A stretch of 54,487 nt of DNA from Bacteroidales bacterium UBA4363. Lineage in GTDB: Bacteria > Bacteroidota > Bacteroidia > Bacteroidales > Paludibacteraceae. Below the pieces are notes generated by a model that was given only the letters and a program-made list of their open reading frames with translations, was not told the origin of the DNA and did not search any database. The translations under genes and the position numbers were made by a program. The DNA lies in assembly GCA_002393965.1 (NCBI GenBank), contig DGSL01000025.1:77913-132399 (forward strand), in the 5' to 3' direction. Of this stretch, positions 37,173 to 47,512 are shown piece by piece (positions within the stretch are counted from its first letter, which is position 1; the number at the start of each line of letters is the position of its first letter).

Positions 37173-37213
37173 GATTTACAATGACTTAATAATTTCTTTC
37201 GTAAAAATTCCCA

Positions 37214-37221
37214 CAAAGGTA
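37214..37221 (-). promoter_or_regulatory. -7 box for valS
   Basis: Minus-strand TACCTTTG, matching TAnnTTTG, 42 bases before the valS start. The -33 box is unclear. Confidence 0.5.
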
Positions 37222-37434
37222 ACTCATTTTGTCTAGATACAGAAAATTGATACTGAGGTTTTTTGCAGAAAGGAGTGGGAGAGAGGCGGCAGAGGGAGAG
37301 GGCAGTAAGACTAATTGGTATTTTTCGTAAAAAAACGGGTATAAACTTATGCCAGATAGTTGTTATTTGTCTATCTTTACAGAGATAGTACGAAAAAACT
37401 CTTTACAGAAAAACAATCATTAACAAGAAACGCC

Positions 37435-38559
37435 ATGAGTAATACGGAAGAAGACCGTCTGATAACGGTTGCGATACATACGTTTGAGCAGGCCCAGATA
37501 CTGAAAACGAGGCTGGAGAGCGAAGGCATCGAGACCTACATATACAACGTCAATCTGGTACAGCCAGCGGTATCGTCCGGAGTACGGGTAAGGATTAAAG
37601 AAAGTGATCTGCCCAAGGCTCTGTCGATCATCGAGCACATGGATCTGGGAAAGGACACGTTGTCAGCCCATTCGTCCCAGAGTGTCAAGCGCAAAACAAT
37701 ATTGGTCCCTGTTGACTTCTCGGACTATTCCTTAAAGGCGTGTGAGATAGCTTTCCGTCTTGCCCAATCGGTAGATCATGACGTAACGATCTTCTCATCC
37801 TATTACAGTCCGGTGTACAGTGGCATGCCGATTTTCGAGTCCATTCCGTACAAGAATAGTGATGACGATCCGTTGGCGCGTATGTTGAAGCGAACGGAGG
37901 CGGACATGAGCAATCTTGAGAACCTGCTGAACAAGCAGATGAGCAAAGGTGATTTGCCACGAGTAAAATTCAGTACCGTTATCCGTCAGGGCATTCCGGA
38001 AGATGAGATCACAGCCTACAGTGAGGAGTCGAAACCCAGTCTGATTGTCATGGGGACGCGAGGGAAAGACAGGAAGGAGCAGGAATTGATCGGAAGTGTG
38101 ACGGCAGAGATCATAGAGCGCAATGACGTGCCTACGTTGGCCATTCCGGAGGATGTGGAATGGGGAAAGAACCTGTCCACGTTAAACATAGCCTATGCTA
38201 CCAATTTTGACCAAAAAGACCTTGTTGCGTTTCAGTCGATGATAGACCTGTTTGCGAACGTCACCTTGCGTGTCTTCATGGTGCATATTAACCAGAAGGA
38301 AGACTCGTGGGACGAAATCAAGCTGGCGGGAATCAAGGATTACTTCAAGAAACATTATCCTGAGGTTAAGATTGAATATTCATTGCTTCAGGACAATGAT
38401 GTATTGAAAGCATTGGATGAATACGTAAAAGAAAAGCACATAGACGTCATCAGTCTGAACACCCGCAAGCGGAATCTGCTGACAAGAATATTCAATCCAA
38501 GCATTGCCCGTAAAATGATTTTCCATGCACGGACACCGATGTTGATATTCCATTCATAG
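37435..38559 (+). CDS. DUF2007-UspA-UspA fusion protein
   Basis: A 374-residue cytosolic protein. Residues about 1-66 (LITVAIHTFEQAQILKTRLE, IRIKESDLPKALSIIE-like) match DUF2007, a ferredoxin-like putative signal-transducing domain. Two universal stress domains follow (about 83-228 and 240-374): KTILVPVDFSDYSLKACEIA and the ATP-type loop IVMGTRGKDRKEQELIGSV in the first; the second is divergent and lacks the G-x2-G-x9-G(S/T) loop. The start is at MSNTEEDRL; upstream in-frame residues are leader. A candidate -7 TATCTTTA is at 37372-37379. Domain pairing suggests a nucleotide-sensing stress protein; ligands are unknown. Confidence 0.85.
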   Translation: MSNTEEDRLITVAIHTFEQAQILKTRLESEGIETYIYNVNLVQPAVSSGVRVRIKESDLPKALSIIEHMDLGKDTLSAHSSQSVKRKTILVPVDFSDYSLKACEIAFRLAQSVDHDVTIFSSYYSPVYSGMPIFESIPYKNSDDDPLARMLKRTEADMSNLENLLNKQMSKGDLPRVKFSTVIRQGIPEDEITAYSEESKPSLIVMGTRGKDRKEQELIGSVTAEIIERNDVPTLAIPEDVEWGKNLSTLNIAYATNFDQKDLVAFQSMIDLFANVTLRVFMVHINQKEDSWDEIKLAGIKDYFKKHYPEVKIEYSLLQDNDVLKALDEYVKEKHIDVISLNTRKRNLLTRIFNPSIARKMIFHARTPMLIFHS

Positions 38560-38730
38560 TACTAGAAAAGTTGATTAACTTAATGCAAACTGAAAATTTC
38601 GGAAATTTCCTATAATTTGCATTATGTTAAATAGGGTTTATGATAAAACCACCCTTTTCTGATATTGAGTTATTAAAGAGAACTGTAATTGAAAAAGGTC
38701 AACACAAGAGATAAACAAAACTAAACTAAA

Positions 38731-38778
38731 CTAAAACAAAACCGGCTCAACCATAAAGTTGAGCCGGTTTTGTTTTAG
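38731..38778. terminator. bidirectional terminator between Usp and TPR genes
   Basis: A 21-base perfect inverted repeat (CTAAAACAAAACCGGCTCAAC with a CATAAA loop) ends in TTTTGTTTTAG. The 170 bases between the Usp stop and it hold only a weak stem near 38634-38655. Confidence 0.9.
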
Positions 38779-38796
38779 AATGTGATGATTGTATTA

Positions 38797-39999
38797 TCAA
38801 TATCCTCTTGCTTCTTTTACAGCCCTCATTTTCGCATCGAACTCTTTGTAGAGATCATCATTCTTCTGGCTATAGTAGAAACTTCTCAGTTTTGCGTAGA
38901 TCATCTGGAGATTGCCAAGCAGATTGTCGTCCACAGGATTCTTCATGCTTCTCGCCTTCTCGATGTACGTAATTGCGGTATTGTATTCAGAGACGAACTT
39001 GTCACGAAGTTGTTTTGCCTGGAGCGGGTTCTTGCGTTCCAGATCATTGGCGGAATTGTAGGCATCGTCGCCGAGGTTCTTGTGATAGTCTCCGTAAGCG
39101 TAAATGATATTGTAGTTATCCGGCAGCAGTTGCATTGCCTTCTGGTAGTCAGGTTCAGCTTTTTCTCTTGTTACCGGAGACAATCCGTTGAAATTTGCGC
39201 GAACGAGATACAGGACCCCGTTGTTCGGATTCAGTTCGATAGCCTTATTGAGTTTATTGACAGCCTGTTGGTTTCGACCTGCCCAGATATCGTGTTGGAG
39301 AGCATAGGTCATGAACGTCGGGTCTTCAGGGTATTTGGTCAGCGCATTCTGAATGATTTTCTCGGCGGCAATGGTATCGCCTGAAGAGAGCACTTCCCTA
39401 TAATAGTCTGCCAGGGTCAGTTTGTAATAATCCGCAGCCCAGATAAAGGTTGAATCGTTGGCATTCAATTTATCATAATCTGCGAAGAAAGAAGCCTTTG
39501 GCAGGGCGATGACATCGGCGAACACCTTGTTAGCCTCTTTTCCTTTGCCTTCCTGGCTGAGGACGACTCCTTGATTCAGAAGATAACGTTTGTAGCCATC
39601 CACTTTTTTAGCGATATCGCCGCGGTATTTCAGTTTTCCCTTGCGTTTCGGGTTGTTCTGTGCCTCGACCGCATCGAGAGAATCAGCCACGGTCCATGCC
39701 TTGAACGCATTGTATGCTGCCTTGCTTTGCAGATTGACATCGGGTTGTTGCGGAGGAATCAAGAAACGTTTCTCGTCTTCGAAATCAAATTGTTTCGAGT
39801 AAATCAGTCCCTTGGTGTACCAAGCGTCGGCGGAGTTTTTTCCCAATCCGTCCGTTGCCTGATTGATAACTTGTATGGCTTGTTCGAAGTCGGGAGTTTC
39901 TCCCGAAGCAATCTTCTTAGCCTGTTTGATGATCTCATCCTGTGAGAAAGCTGTTGCGGCAAGCATGAGGCCAGCTGCAAGAAATACAAACTTTTTCAT
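38797..39999 (-). CDS. secreted TPR-repeat protein
   Basis: A 400-residue protein with a Sec signal (MKKFVFLAAGLMLAATAFSQ, cut after AFS or TAFS-like site) and several tetratricopeptide repeats; clear ones are near 25-60, 195-225 and 245-300 (NKAIELNPNNGVLYLVRANF). It is likely periplasmic. It lies 30 bases after gyrA in the same direction. TPR proteins of this type are common in Bacteroidales without known role. Confidence 0.85.
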   Translation of the reverse strand: MKKFVFLAAGLMLAATAFSQDEIIKQAKKIASGETPDFEQAIQVINQATDGLGKNSADAWYTKGLIYSKQFDFEDEKRFLIPPQQPDVNLQSKAAYNAFKAWTVADSLDAVEAQNNPKRKGKLKYRGDIAKKVDGYKRYLLNQGVVLSQEGKGKEANKVFADVIALPKASFFADYDKLNANDSTFIWAADYYKLTLADYYREVLSSGDTIAAEKIIQNALTKYPEDPTFMTYALQHDIWAGRNQQAVNKLNKAIELNPNNGVLYLVRANFNGLSPVTREKAEPDYQKAMQLLPDNYNIIYAYGDYHKNLGDDAYNSANDLERKNPLQAKQLRDKFVSEYNTAITYIEKARSMKNPVDDNLLGNLQMIYAKLRSFYYSQKNDDLYKEFDAKMRAVKEARGY

Positions 40000-40029
40000 T
40001 GGCGTAGTATTATAAAAGGTTTTATTTTT

Positions 40030-42570
40030 TTATTCCTGGTTTTCCGAGTTTCCGTTGTCAGAGGATGTCTCTGCAGAGTCGGAGTCTCCCTCCTGCCCTT
40101 CTGCCGGTACCTCCTCGTGGTCAACGATGCAAACCGAAGCGATCTCGTCGTTCTGGTTGCGTTTGCTGAGGTTGATCAGTTTGACACCCTGTGTAGCGCG
40201 TCCCATGATACGAAGGTCGGCGCAGGCGGTGCGGATAGTCATGCCCGACTTATTGATAATCATCAAGTCGTTGTTGTCCGTCACGGCATTGATTGTCACT
40301 ACCAGACCTGTCTTCTCGGTGATGTTCAGTGTTCTGACACCCTTACCGCCTCGGTTCGTGATACGGTAGTCCTCCACCATGGAGCGTTTTCCGAATCCCT
40401 TCTCCGAAACGACGAGGACGCTTTCCTCTGAATTCGGTTCTACAGAAACCATGCCAACTATTTCGTCGGATCTGTCCTCGGCATCCAGCCGCATACCGCG
40501 TACACCTGTTGCGGTACGTCCCATTTCCCTGACATTCTGTTCGTTGAAGTGGATGGCACGTCCGTTCTTATTAGCCATGAGGATTTCGGAATTTCCGGAA
40601 GTCAGTCGAACCTGGATAACCTGGTCATCCTCACGCAGGGATATTGCGATGACGCCGTTTGCCCGTGGGCGCGAATAAGCCTCCAGGCTTGTCTTCTTGA
40701 CTACACCCTGTTTGGTTGCGAAGATGAGGTAGTGAGACTTATTAAACTCCTCGTCCTGCAGTTGTTTGGTTGAGATGTAGGCCGTCACGGCGTCGTCGGA
40801 ATCGATATTGAGCAGATTCTGGATTGCTCTTCCCTTTGCATTCTTCTCGTACTCCGGAATTTCGTACACCTTGAGCCAGTAGCAGCGTCCCTTCTTGGTG
40901 AAGAGAAGCAGGGTCTGGTGCATCGAGGCCATGTAGATATGTTCGATGAAATCCTCGTCCCGAGATCCGGATCCTTTGACCCCCACTCCCCCACGGTGTT
41001 GTTCCTTGTATTCGCTGAGCGCTGTCCGCTTGATATATCCCAAGTGTGAGATGGTGATGACCATATCGTCGTCGGCATAGAAATCCTCCACGTTGAAATT
41101 GGCTCCACGCGGATCTATTTCCGTTCTGCGTTCGTCTCCGTATTTCTCCTTCACCTCGATAAGTTCCTCCTTGACAATCTTCATCTGTCGTTCCTCGCTG
41201 CCGAGGATATCCTTCAGATCGGCGATTTTGATTTCGAGATCATTGAATTCAGACTTCAGGTCATCGATGGCCAGGCCGGTAAGTTGTCTGAGTCGCATTT
41301 CCACGATTGCCTTTGCCTGTTCCTCATCTAAGGAGAAACGTTCGATCAAGCTCTTCTTAGCCTGATCCACGCTTTGGGAGTTGCGAATGATGCTGACCAC
41401 CTCGTCGATATTATCGACGGCGATGATCAAACCTTTCAGGATATGCGCTCTCTTTTCGGCTTCTGCCAGTTCGAAACGCGTACGACGAACGACCACTTCG
41501 TGACGGTGTTCCACAAAATAGTGGATCATATCTTTCAGGGTCAGCAGTTGTGGCCGTCCTTTGACGAGAGCGATGTTATTGACTGAGAAAGAAGACTGTA
41601 GCTGACTGTTTTTAAACAGTCGATTCAATACCACTTTGGCATTGGCTTCTTTTTTGATATCGATAACGATGCGCATACCCTGTCGGTCGGACTCGTCATT
41701 GATATTAGAGATGCCCTCGACCTTCTGAGACTTGATTAGTTCAGCGATATCCTTAATCATCTCGGCCTTATTGACCATGTAAGGAATTTCGGTAACGATA
41801 ATTTTCTCTCGTCCGTTGGCATCTGTTTCGATTTCGGTCTTGGAACGTATGGTCAGGTGTCCCCTACCCGTTTCGAATCCTTCGCGGATGCCATTGATGC
41901 CGTAGATAATACCGCCTGTCGGGAAGTCGGGTCCCTTTATAAACTGCATCAGTCCGTCGGTGTCGATCTCTGGATTGTCGATATAGGCACAGATGCCGTC
42001 CACGCACTCCGACAGGTTGTGTGGAGCGATATTGGTAGCCATGCCGACAGCGATTCCTGAGGCGCCATTGACCAGCATATTCGGGATTCGAGTAGGCAGA
42101 ACGCTTGGTTCGCGCAGGGTATCGTCGAAGTTATTGACAAAATCGACGGTATCCTTGTCGAGGTCGACGAGGATTTCCTCGGCGAATTTACGCAGTCGTG
42201 CTTCGGTGTAACGCATGGCGGCCGGAGAGTCTCCGTCCACGGAACCGAAGTTACCTTGTCCATCTACCAACGGGTAGCGCATCACCCATTCCTGGGCCAG
42301 TCGTACCATGGTAAAATAGACGGAAGAGTCGCCGTGCGGATGGTACTTACCGAGTACTTCGCCGACGATTCTGGCTGATTTCTTATAAGGTTTGTTGGAC
42401 GTTACGCCTAATTCGTTCATGCCGAACAGGACGCGTCGATGGACGGGTTTGAATCCGTCCCTCACATCGGGAAGGGCGCGAGCCACGATGACGGACATCG
42501 AATAATCGATATAGGATGTCCTCATTTCCTTTTCAATGTCAACCTTGATAATTCTGTCTTGACCTAACAT
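40030..42570 (-). CDS. gyrA: DNA gyrase subunit A
   Basis: An 846-residue gyrase A subunit, introducing negative supercoils with GyrB. The catalytic tyrosine is Tyr121 ([10 protein letters not shown]). The quinolone region has HGDSSVYF, so Ser82 (E. coli 83) is unmutated and Phe86 stands where E. coli has Asp87. The GyrA box QHRGGVG follows about residue 530, marking it as GyrA rather than ParC. The C-terminus ends in an acidic Glu/Ser/Asn tail, which in other GyrA proteins tunes supercoiling. ispE is upstream on the same strand. Confidence 0.96.
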   Translation of the reverse strand: MLGQDRIIKVDIEKEMRTSYIDYSMSVIVARALPDVRDGFKPVHRRVLFGMNELGVTSNKPYKKSARIVGEVLGKYHPHGDSSVYFTMVRLAQEWVMRYPLVDGQGNFGSVDGDSPAAMRYTEARLRKFAEEILVDLDKDTVDFVNNFDDTLREPSVLPTRIPNMLVNGASGIAVGMATNIAPHNLSECVDGICAYIDNPEIDTDGLMQFIKGPDFPTGGIIYGINGIREGFETGRGHLTIRSKTEIETDANGREKIIVTEIPYMVNKAEMIKDIAELIKSQKVEGISNINDESDRQGMRIVIDIKKEANAKVVLNRLFKNSQLQSSFSVNNIALVKGRPQLLTLKDMIHYFVEHRHEVVVRRTRFELAEAEKRAHILKGLIIAVDNIDEVVSIIRNSQSVDQAKKSLIERFSLDEEQAKAIVEMRLRQLTGLAIDDLKSEFNDLEIKIADLKDILGSEERQMKIVKEELIEVKEKYGDERRTEIDPRGANFNVEDFYADDDMVITISHLGYIKRTALSEYKEQHRGGVGVKGSGSRDEDFIEHIYMASMHQTLLLFTKKGRCYWLKVYEIPEYEKNAKGRAIQNLLNIDSDDAVTAYISTKQLQDEEFNKSHYLIFATKQGVVKKTSLEAYSRPRANGVIAISLREDDQVIQVRLTSGNSEILMANKNGRAIHFNEQNVREMGRTATGVRGMRLDAEDRSDEIVGMVSVEPNSEESVLVVSEKGFGKRSMVEDYRITNRGGKGVRTLNITEKTGLVVTINAVTDNNDLMIINKSGMTIRTACADLRIMGRATQGVKLINLSKRNQNDEIASVCIVDHEEVPAEGQEGDSDSAETSSDNGNSENQE

Positions 42571-42720
42571 TTCTTTAAGATTTTCTCCATTTTAAAAAAC
42601 ACGTAAAAATACGACTTTTTTCCGGAATCAAAAAACGGAGAAATCGAAAACTTTCGAAATAAGGCTCTTTTTTTTACGTTTAAGGCAATGACGGGTATAT
42701 GTAAAGGTGAGTGTCGGTTT

Positions 42721-43554
42721 TCAGTCCAGAGTTGCTGAAAACAGATATTCATTCTTGAAAGACTGTTTGAGTACCTCCTTATCGAACACAAAATTCTTGT
42801 CAAACAATCCGAACACGGAGGAGCCTGATCCAGACATACTGGCATATTGAGCTCCGAGTTCATACATTTTCATTTTTACCTCCCTGATATGAGGATGGGA
42901 CTCGAAGACACTTTGTTCAAAATCGTTGCAGATCTGATTTTTCCATTCGCTGACCGGTTGTCTGACAAGTTCCGTCAGGGGCAATGTCGGACGTTGAGGT
43001 CGGCACAGTGCATACGCCTCCTTGGTGGACACTTTATCGGACGGTTTCACGAGCAGCAACCTCCACCCTGCCAAAGAGAGAGAAGTCGTATGGAACACAT
43101 TACCCCTTCCGGTTGCGAATACAGGCTTATTCTTTATAAAGAACGGGCAGTCGCTGCCTATTTTGGCGGATTCTGCCATTAACTCCGATTCCGACATTCC
43201 GAGGTGAAATTCCTCATTCAGAAGCATCAGCATGAACGATGCGTCGGCAGACCCACCGCCGAGTCCAGCACCGAAAGGAATGTTTTTCCGCAGGCGTATG
43301 TCTAGTTCCGGGAGGGCATACTTCTCCTTCAGCAAGCGGTATGCCTTGATGATGAGATTATCGTCCAGATTCCCGTCGATCTGCAGACCGGTCACGGTCA
43401 GGGACGTTGCAGCACCCTCCTGCTGCACGGAAAATTCCAATGCGTCTTCGAGAGGAATCGGATAGAAGACAGTCTCAATGTCGTGGTAGCCGTCCGGGCG
43501 TTTTGCGACGATATTCAAGCCAATATTGATCTTGGCATTTGGGAAATAGATCAT
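42721..43554 (-). CDS. ispE: 4-diphosphocytidyl-2-C-methyl-D-erythritol kinase
   Basis: A 277-residue GHMP kinase of the MEP pathway. FPNAKINIGLNIVAKRPDGYH at the N-terminus and PFGAGLGGGSADASF (ATP loop) around residue 92 are definitive; MSGSGSSVFGLF is the C-terminal GHMP motif. It is divergent from dnaB. The 150 bases before gyrA hold a candidate -7 TATTTTTA (minus strand, near 42607-42614) and poly-A stretches. Confidence 0.95.
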   Translation of the reverse strand: MIYFPNAKINIGLNIVAKRPDGYHDIETVFYPIPLEDALEFSVQQEGAATSLTVTGLQIDGNLDDNLIIKAYRLLKEKYALPELDIRLRKNIPFGAGLGGGSADASFMLMLLNEEFHLGMSESELMAESAKIGSDCPFFIKNKPVFATGRGNVFHTTSLSLAGWRLLLVKPSDKVSTKEAYALCRPQRPTLPLTELVRQPVSEWKNQICNDFEQSVFESHPHIREVKMKMYELGAQYASMSGSGSSVFGLFDKNFVFDKEVLKQSFKNEYLFSATLD

Positions 43555-43577
43555 GGGATAGTACTCTGAATTGCAAA

Positions 43578-43585
43578 CAAAGATA
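43578..43585 (-). promoter_or_regulatory. -7 box for ispE
   Basis: Minus-strand TATCTTTG, a full TAnnTTTG match, 24 bases before the ispE start. Confidence 0.55.
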
Positions 43586-43759
43586 ACCCTAAAAAGCTTT
43601 CGGAGGAAACATCCGCAGAAAGAAAGATGCCTCCACAGAACAGATACGCATGGTGTGAGAGCGGAAAAACCCGTTTCCGTTATCGGGATGCTCCTCTCCC
43701 AACGTTGAGCGGTAAGGAGGAAATCCTATCCTGCTGTCCGATATGTGGGATATATTTCA

Positions 43760-43767
43760 TACATTTG
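43760..43767 (+). promoter_or_regulatory. -7 box for dnaB
   Basis: TACATTTG matches TAnnTTTG, 35 bases before the dnaB start. No clear -33 box. Confidence 0.5.
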
Positions 43768-43801
43768 CTATCCCAAAAAACTAAGACAGAGAAAATCGAC
43801 T

Positions 43802-45373
43802 ATGGCGACACAGCGAAACAGCAAGAAGGAAAAAGGGTTGCCTATTCCCATCGGTGCATTCGAAGGTAAGCTGCCACCTCAGGCTCCCGACTTGGAGCGG
43901 ACGGTCATCGGCGGTATCATGATTGAGAAAGACGCATACGAGAAAGTGTGTGAACTTCTGAAACCAGAAGTCTTCTATGACAGCCGTCTGGCGAAGATTT
44001 ATCAGGCCATGTTGCGTCTCAACCTGGACCAGAAGCCGATTGACCTGCACACCGTCGTGGAGCAGCTCAAGCGTGACGGGACGTTGGAGGATGTCGGCGG
44101 TGTCTATGCCCTCTCCGACCTCACGACCTGTGTCTCCACCACTGCCAACATCGAATTTCACGCCCGTATCATCGTGCAGAAATACCTGGCACGGGAACTC
44201 ATCCGTCTGTCTAACGACGTGCTCACGCAAGCCTACGACGAAAAGATCGACGTGGACGAGTTGATGAACAATGCGGAGGGCAGTCTGTTTGAGTTGTCGC
44301 AGCAGAACGTCAAGAAAGACTTCCAGAAAGTCAGTGAAATCATCCCGGAAGCGCGCAAACGCATGGACATTGCGGCAAAGCAGAAAGACGGCATCAGCGG
44401 GTTGGCAACGGGTTTTACGGACTTAGACAACGTCACATCCGGATGGCAGTGTACGGACCTGATCATCATCGCTGCGCGTCCTGCGATGGGAAAGACCGCC
44501 TTTGTCCTCTCAATGGCCCGTAACATTGCTGTCGATTACCATCAGCCGGTCGGGCTGTTCTCGCTTGAGATGAGCAACGTACAGTTGGTCAACCGCCTTA
44601 TTTCGAACATCTGTGAGATTGAGAGCAAGAAGATACAGACGGGCAACCTGACCACGCAGGAGACCCGTCAGATGAATGCCCGATTGAAATTGCTGGAAGA
44701 TGCGCCGCTTTATCTGGACGACACGCCGGGTCTCTCCATCTTCGAGTTGAGGACCAAGGCCCGTCGTCTGGTAAGGGAACATGGGGTGAAGATCATCATC
44801 ATAGACTACCTGCAACTGATGACGGCGCAGGGGATGACGACCTTCAGCCGTGAGCAGGAAGTGAGTATGATTTCCCGTTCGCTGAAGGGTCTGGCAAAGG
44901 AGCTGAACATACCGATCATAGCCCTCTCGCAGTTGAACCGAAACTCGGAGAACAGAAGTGTGGGTCAGAACGTATCGCGCACTGAATCGAAGCGTCCGCA
45001 GTTGAGTGACCTCCGAGAATCGGGAGCCATCGAGCAGGATGCGGACATTGTCTGCTTCATCCATCGTCCGGAATACTATAAAATCTACGAAGATGAGAAT
45101 GGCAATGACCTTCGGGGAATGGCAGAACTCATCATCGCGAAGCATCGAAACGGAGCTGTCAAGGACATTCGTCTCTCGTTCCGTGGAGAGATTACGAAAT
45201 TCCAGAACCTGAACGACTCGTACGGTGGTTATGGCAGTTCCTCCTCGCAGGAATACACATCGAAGATCAACTCGGATTTCGTTTCCGGAGTGGGTTTTGA
45301 ATCCGGGAATGATTCTTCGAAAACGGATCAGTCCCCTCTCGTAGCGGACCAGAGTGATGATTACCCATTCTGA
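43802..45373 (+). CDS. dnaB: replicative DNA helicase DnaB
   Basis: A 523-residue hexameric helicase. The N-terminal primase-binding domain (LPPQAPDLERTVIGGIM) starts about residue 24; the RecA-like domain has Walker A ARPAMGKTAF, Walker B IIIIDYLQLM and SQLNRNSE. No intein interrupts it. The start MATQRNSKKEK is preferred to one 19 codons upstream. The last 50 residues are Ser/Gly/Asp-rich and flexible. Confidence 0.97.
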   Translation: MATQRNSKKEKGLPIPIGAFEGKLPPQAPDLERTVIGGIMIEKDAYEKVCELLKPEVFYDSRLAKIYQAMLRLNLDQKPIDLHTVVEQLKRDGTLEDVGGVYALSDLTTCVSTTANIEFHARIIVQKYLARELIRLSNDVLTQAYDEKIDVDELMNNAEGSLFELSQQNVKKDFQKVSEIIPEARKRMDIAAKQKDGISGLATGFTDLDNVTSGWQCTDLIIIAARPAMGKTAFVLSMARNIAVDYHQPVGLFSLEMSNVQLVNRLISNICEIESKKIQTGNLTTQETRQMNARLKLLEDAPLYLDDTPGLSIFELRTKARRLVREHGVKIIIIDYLQLMTAQGMTTFSREQEVSMISRSLKGLAKELNIPIIALSQLNRNSENRSVGQNVSRTESKRPQLSDLRESGAIEQDADIVCFIHRPEYYKIYEDENGNDLRGMAELIIAKHRNGAVKDIRLSFRGEITKFQNLNDSYGGYGSSSSQEYTSKINSDFVSGVGFESGNDSSKTDQSPLVADQSDDYPF

Positions 45374-45438
45374 CCGAACCGTCAAGTTACTTCCCCATTG
45401 TCTCGAAACCAACCATTCCAACAGACCAGAAGAGATCC

Positions 45439-46875
45439 ATGAGCAGAAACAAAAAAGCGCTCCCATTATTGGAGAATATCCTTGTTGCAGACGTAGCGAC
45501 AGAGGGCATGGCCATTGCGCGCACAGAACAGGGTGTTGTCTTCATTCCCTTTGCCGCTCCGGGAGACATAGTAGATGTACAGATAACCAAGAAGAAGCAC
45601 AACTACATGGAGGGTCGCATTGTCCGATTCGTCCAGAAATCCGATAAGCGAACAGAACCCTTCTGTGAGCACTTCGGCATCTGTGGGGGGTGTAAATGGC
45701 AGCACCTACCCTATGCCATGCAGACAGCCTGCAAGCAGCAACAGATCATTGACAACCTGACACGGATAGGAAAGGTTGAATTGCCGGAGGTGATGCCCAT
45801 CCTTGGTTCAGCAGAAACGGTCGGATACCGTAACAAACTGGAATTCAGCGCATCTAACAAGCGATGGATGCCGATAGAAGAACTGCAACAGATAAAAGAG
45901 AGACAGGCGAACGGAGATGAGATCACGCCGGAAGAGATGTACGGTTTAGGTTTTCACATCCCTCGTCTGTTTGACAAAGTATTAGACATCCGAAAATGTT
46001 GGTTGCAAGACGACATACAGAACCAGATACGTCTGACAATCAAACGTTTCTGCATAGAAAACCGCATCACCTTCTTTGACCTTCGTCAGCAGGTCGGATT
46101 TCTGCGTGGCGTCATAGTACGGACTACCTCGACGGGAGAACTGATGATTCTTGTTATTGTCCATGAGAATGACAAGAAACTGATTGACAGCCTTATGACC
46201 CATCTTCTTAAAAGTTTTCCTCAAACCACTTCCCTTCTCTATGTCGTCAACGGCAAGCTCAATGACTCGATTACGGACCTGGACGTCGTGACGTTTCACG
46301 GTCGGGACTATATCATGGAAACGATGGAGGGTCTGCGTTTCAAGATCGGTCCGAAATCGTTCTATCAGACCAATAGCCGTCAGGCCTATGAATTATATAA
46401 AGTAGCGCGTAACTTCGCAGGACTGACGGGAAAAGAGTTGGTGTATGACCTCTATACGGGAACGGGGACCATTGCCAATTTCGTGTCGCGAGATGCCCGA
46501 GAGGTCATCGGGATTGAATATGTACCGGAAGCGATAGCCGATGCGAAAGTCAATGCGGAGCTCAACGGCATCCGGAACACCCGTTTCTATGCGGGAGACA
46601 TGAAAGACATCCTCACGCAGGCATTCATCAACGAGAACGGGAAGCCGGACGTCATCATCACCGACCCACCCCGTGCGGGCATGCACGGAGACGTCATTGA
46701 CACCCTCCTGTTCGCATCGCCCGAGCGCATTGTTTACGTCAGTTGCAATCCAGCCACGCAGGCGCGTGACCTTGCCCTGCTTGACAAGGATTACCGTGTC
46801 ACGGCGATTCAGCCGGTTGACATGTTCCCTCATACGCAACACGTCGAAAACGTCGTCCGGTTGGAGCGACGTTAA
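45439..46875 (+). CDS. rlmD: 23S rRNA (uracil-C5) methyltransferase RlmD-like
   Basis: A 478-residue TrmA/RlmD-family enzyme. The N-terminal TRAM domain (about 10-65) precedes the Fe-S cysteines Cys76, Cys82, Cys85 (CEHFGICGGCKW) and a later Cys in IRKCW. SAM motifs include YDLYTGTGTIANF; DPPRAG and YVSCNPATQARDL carry the catalytic Cys and base. Target U1939 is assumed from family; the paralogue RlmC (U747) is the alternative. It follows dnaB by 65 bases. Confidence 0.88.
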   Translation: MSRNKKALPLLENILVADVATEGMAIARTEQGVVFIPFAAPGDIVDVQITKKKHNYMEGRIVRFVQKSDKRTEPFCEHFGICGGCKWQHLPYAMQTACKQQQIIDNLTRIGKVELPEVMPILGSAETVGYRNKLEFSASNKRWMPIEELQQIKERQANGDEITPEEMYGLGFHIPRLFDKVLDIRKCWLQDDIQNQIRLTIKRFCIENRITFFDLRQQVGFLRGVIVRTTSTGELMILVIVHENDKKLIDSLMTHLLKSFPQTTSLLYVVNGKLNDSITDLDVVTFHGRDYIMETMEGLRFKIGPKSFYQTNSRQAYELYKVARNFAGLTGKELVYDLYTGTGTIANFVSRDAREVIGIEYVPEAIADAKVNAELNGIRNTRFYAGDMKDILTQAFINENGKPDVIITDPPRAGMHGDVIDTLLFASPERIVYVSCNPATQARDLALLDKDYRVTAIQPVDMFPHTQHVENVVRLERR

Positions 46876-46912
46876 GATTTCATCCTGACACTTTGTATAT
46901 CGAAAAAAAACG

Positions 46913-47512
46913 TCAGCGGCAGCATCCGGTCAACTCGCGAACGATTCTCTCCACCTGGGGAATCACCAAGTCTCTGTTATTGTTACGGATAATATAGTCT
47001 GCCTGAGCGATCCGTGTGTCATCGTCCATCTGGCTATTGATTCGTCGTGCTGCCATCTTCCTTGAGCATTTATCACGCAGGAGGATACGAGTTATCCGTT
47101 CGGACTTGTCGGCGGTAACGACGATAACCATGTCCACTGCCTTCTTCAGGATACTCTCCAGGAGGATAGCGCTCTCGACGAATACGAACGAGGCGCCCTG
47201 TCTCTCGGTCCAGGCGAGAAAATCGTTCTGGACAGCCGGATGGATGAGGTCATTGGCCCGGAGTCGCTTTTCCTTATCGGAGAAGATTATCTCGGCGAAC
47301 TTCTGTCGGTTCAGTTCTCCGTTGTCCAGGTAGATATTCCCGAACTCATCTTGGAGGGCCATGCGCAGAGAGGCGGATTCGCGACACAGCCGTTTGGACT
47401 CGGTATCAGCGTCATAGACGGGGAATCCCATTGTACGAATGAGATGAGACACCTGAGACTTGCCGCTTCCGATGCCCCCTGTTATTCCTATTTTAATGTA
47501 TTTTCTGTTCAA
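46913..47512 (-). CDS. coaE: dephospho-CoA kinase
   Basis: A 199-residue last-step enzyme of CoA synthesis. The P-loop is GITGGIGSGKS near the N-terminus, with YDADTESKRL and the LID DKCSRKMAARRINSQM further on. No ATG exists before the P-loop; the frame offers TTG at 47512 (giving MNRKYIKIGITGG) or at 47539. The first is chosen as the shorter lead. Either way it overlaps the ybbR 3' end (20 or 47 bases), suggesting coupled translation. Confidence 0.88.
   Translation of the reverse strand: MNRKYIKIGITGGIGSGKSQVSHLIRTMGFPVYDADTESKRLCRESASLRMALQDEFGNIYLDNGELNRQKFAEIIFSDKEKRLRANDLIHPAVQNDFLAWTERQGASFVFVESAILLESILKKAVDMVIVVTADKSERITRILLRDKCSRKMAARRINSQMDDDTRIAQADYIIRNNNRDLVIPQVERIVRELTGCCR

Noticed and set aside
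40030..42570. ParC (topoisomerase IV) instead of GyrA
   Set aside because: A GyrA box (QHRGGVG) is present in the C-terminal domain, which ParC lacks.
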